Assembly (NCBI GenBank): GCA_030605515.1
Contig: JAUWIE010000123.1
Span: 1 to 13,936 of the forward strand
Length of the DNA: 13,936 nt
Origin: Thermoplasmatota archaeon
GTDB lineage: Archaea > Thermoplasmatota > E2 > DHVEG-1
Reading direction: 5' to 3'
The notes under the pieces are model-generated. The model saw nothing but the letters and a program-made list of their open reading frames with translations. It was not told where the DNA came from and made no database searches. The position numbers and the translations under genes were made by a program. Positions 13,548-13,936 of the stretch are shown one piece after another; the stretch's first letter is position 1; every line of letters begins with the position of its first letter.

Positions 13548-13598
13548 ATATATTGATAATATATAGCATGTCTCATTCTATCAATTATTATATATAAA
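13548..13598 (-). promoter_or_regulatory. TATA box and possible operator of the winged-helix gene
   Basis: TTTATATATA on the minus strand (13589-13598) is a good archaeal TATA box for the start at 13527. ATATATT (13548-13554), GAT, AATATAT (13558-13564) is a perfect 7-bp inverted repeat at the expected RNA start. Such a dyad at the start site could bind the encoded winged-helix protein and repress it, but AT-only dyads also arise by chance. Confidence 0.4.
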
Positions 13599-13852
13599 GT
13601 TGTCGTGGAATAATGTCAAAATGAAAAACAAACATTAAGCATTGAATATAGAAACTTATTGCATATCAAGATTTATTAATAAAATTTTAATCTAAAACCT
13701 CCTTTTTATTTATTTGTTACTGTATGTACCGATTTTTTTTCAAGTAATAGTATTGTTGTAAAGAATGGGGTTTTTTACGTTATGAAATTTTACCATGTGT
13801 AATCCGCAAATTATTTCGCCAAAATCTAAAAACGGATATTGCATACAGGAAC
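13570..13852. other. Spacer between the winged-helix gene and the partial transposase
   Basis: No gene is visible. It holds the TATA box of the winged-helix gene at its left end. A GGAGG on the minus strand near 13698-13704 is not followed by a usable start. The right third is less AT-rich and is probably the 5' end of an insertion sequence, but with only one end in view no terminal inverted repeat can be matched. Confidence 0.35.
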
Positions 13853-13936
13853 ATGCCCCTTTCTGAAGAAGATATATCGAGGATAGTTGTCCGCATTGTA
13901 GACTATGGTATGAATACCCAGTATGTGGCCGATCAA
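13853..13936 (+). CDS. N-terminus of a probable transposase (cut by window end)
   Basis: From the ATG at 13853, 28 codons run off the right edge: MPLSEEDISRIVVRIVDYGM and then NTQYVADQ. The pattern of a short acidic start, an I-S-R-I-V-x-R-I-V helix and 'GMNTQYVADQ' is that of the first helix-turn-helix of insertion-sequence transposases (IS481-like or similar). The frame is open upstream to a stop near 13750, but no ATG is found there. Codons here are richer in G and C than in the neighbours to the left. The IS family cannot be fixed from so little. Confidence 0.45.
   Translation, partial: MPLSEEDISRIVVRIVDYGMNTQYVADQ

Overview
This is an AT-rich window that reads as archaeal, most likely a methanogen of the Methanosarcinales type. 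That is an inference from four things: TATA-like boxes upstream of several starts, Shine-Dalgarno-like motifs of the GGAGG/GGTGG kind, a two-domain archaeal HTH regulator followed by a tiny Cys-rich zinc protein, and a tyrosine recombinase with a C-terminal zinc ribbon. Gene density is uneven. Many genes are orphan, broken or very small, and a recombinase and the start of a probable transposase are present, so this looks like an accessory (genomic-island) region. No tRNA, rRNA or CRISPR array was seen.

Left part (1-899): the tail of an unknown gene, a strong GC-rich hairpin, a small secreted protein, and a second small secreted-type gene that looks frameshifted. Next (938-5317, minus strand) is a tightly coupled three-gene operon. 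It encodes a four-helix membrane protein with a large extracellular domain, a 317-residue protein ending in a HEPN-like R-x4-H motif, and a 617-residue protein ending in the RNxxxHG signature of DUF4209. It resembles a membrane sensor plus two candidate HEPN-type effectors. Divergent from it is a uracil-DNA-glycosylase-superfamily protein with four cysteines placed as in the Fe-S (family 4) enzymes but an atypical motif 1.

Middle part (6200-9559, minus strand): a small tail-anchored-like protein; a six-helix membrane protein whose C-terminus is a ribbon-helix-helix DNA-binding-type domain; a gene-poor stretch holding what looks like the stub of an Ntn-hydrolase (proteasome-like) gene; and an apparent cluster of a two-helix membrane protein, a 21-codon Trp-rich mini-ORF and a 400-residue unknown protein.

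The most unusual structure lies at about 9691-10338. It is a five-unit tandem array with spacings of 127, 127, 141 and 141 bp. Read on the minus strand, the units are tiny paralogous ORFs joined stop-to-start. Each unit carries its own short word twice, 9 bp (3 codons) apart, inside an otherwise conserved frame. The outermost unit is decayed. Next to the array are a 5'-truncated plus-strand coding remnant and the gene for the tyrosine recombinase.

Right part (10680-13936): the recombinase and the HTH regulator are divergent around a TATA element framed by nested inverted repeats. The regulator is followed by the zinc mini-protein. Then come a convergent winged-helix protein with a possible operator near its promoter, a 283-bp spacer, and the N-terminus of a probable transposase cut by the window edge.
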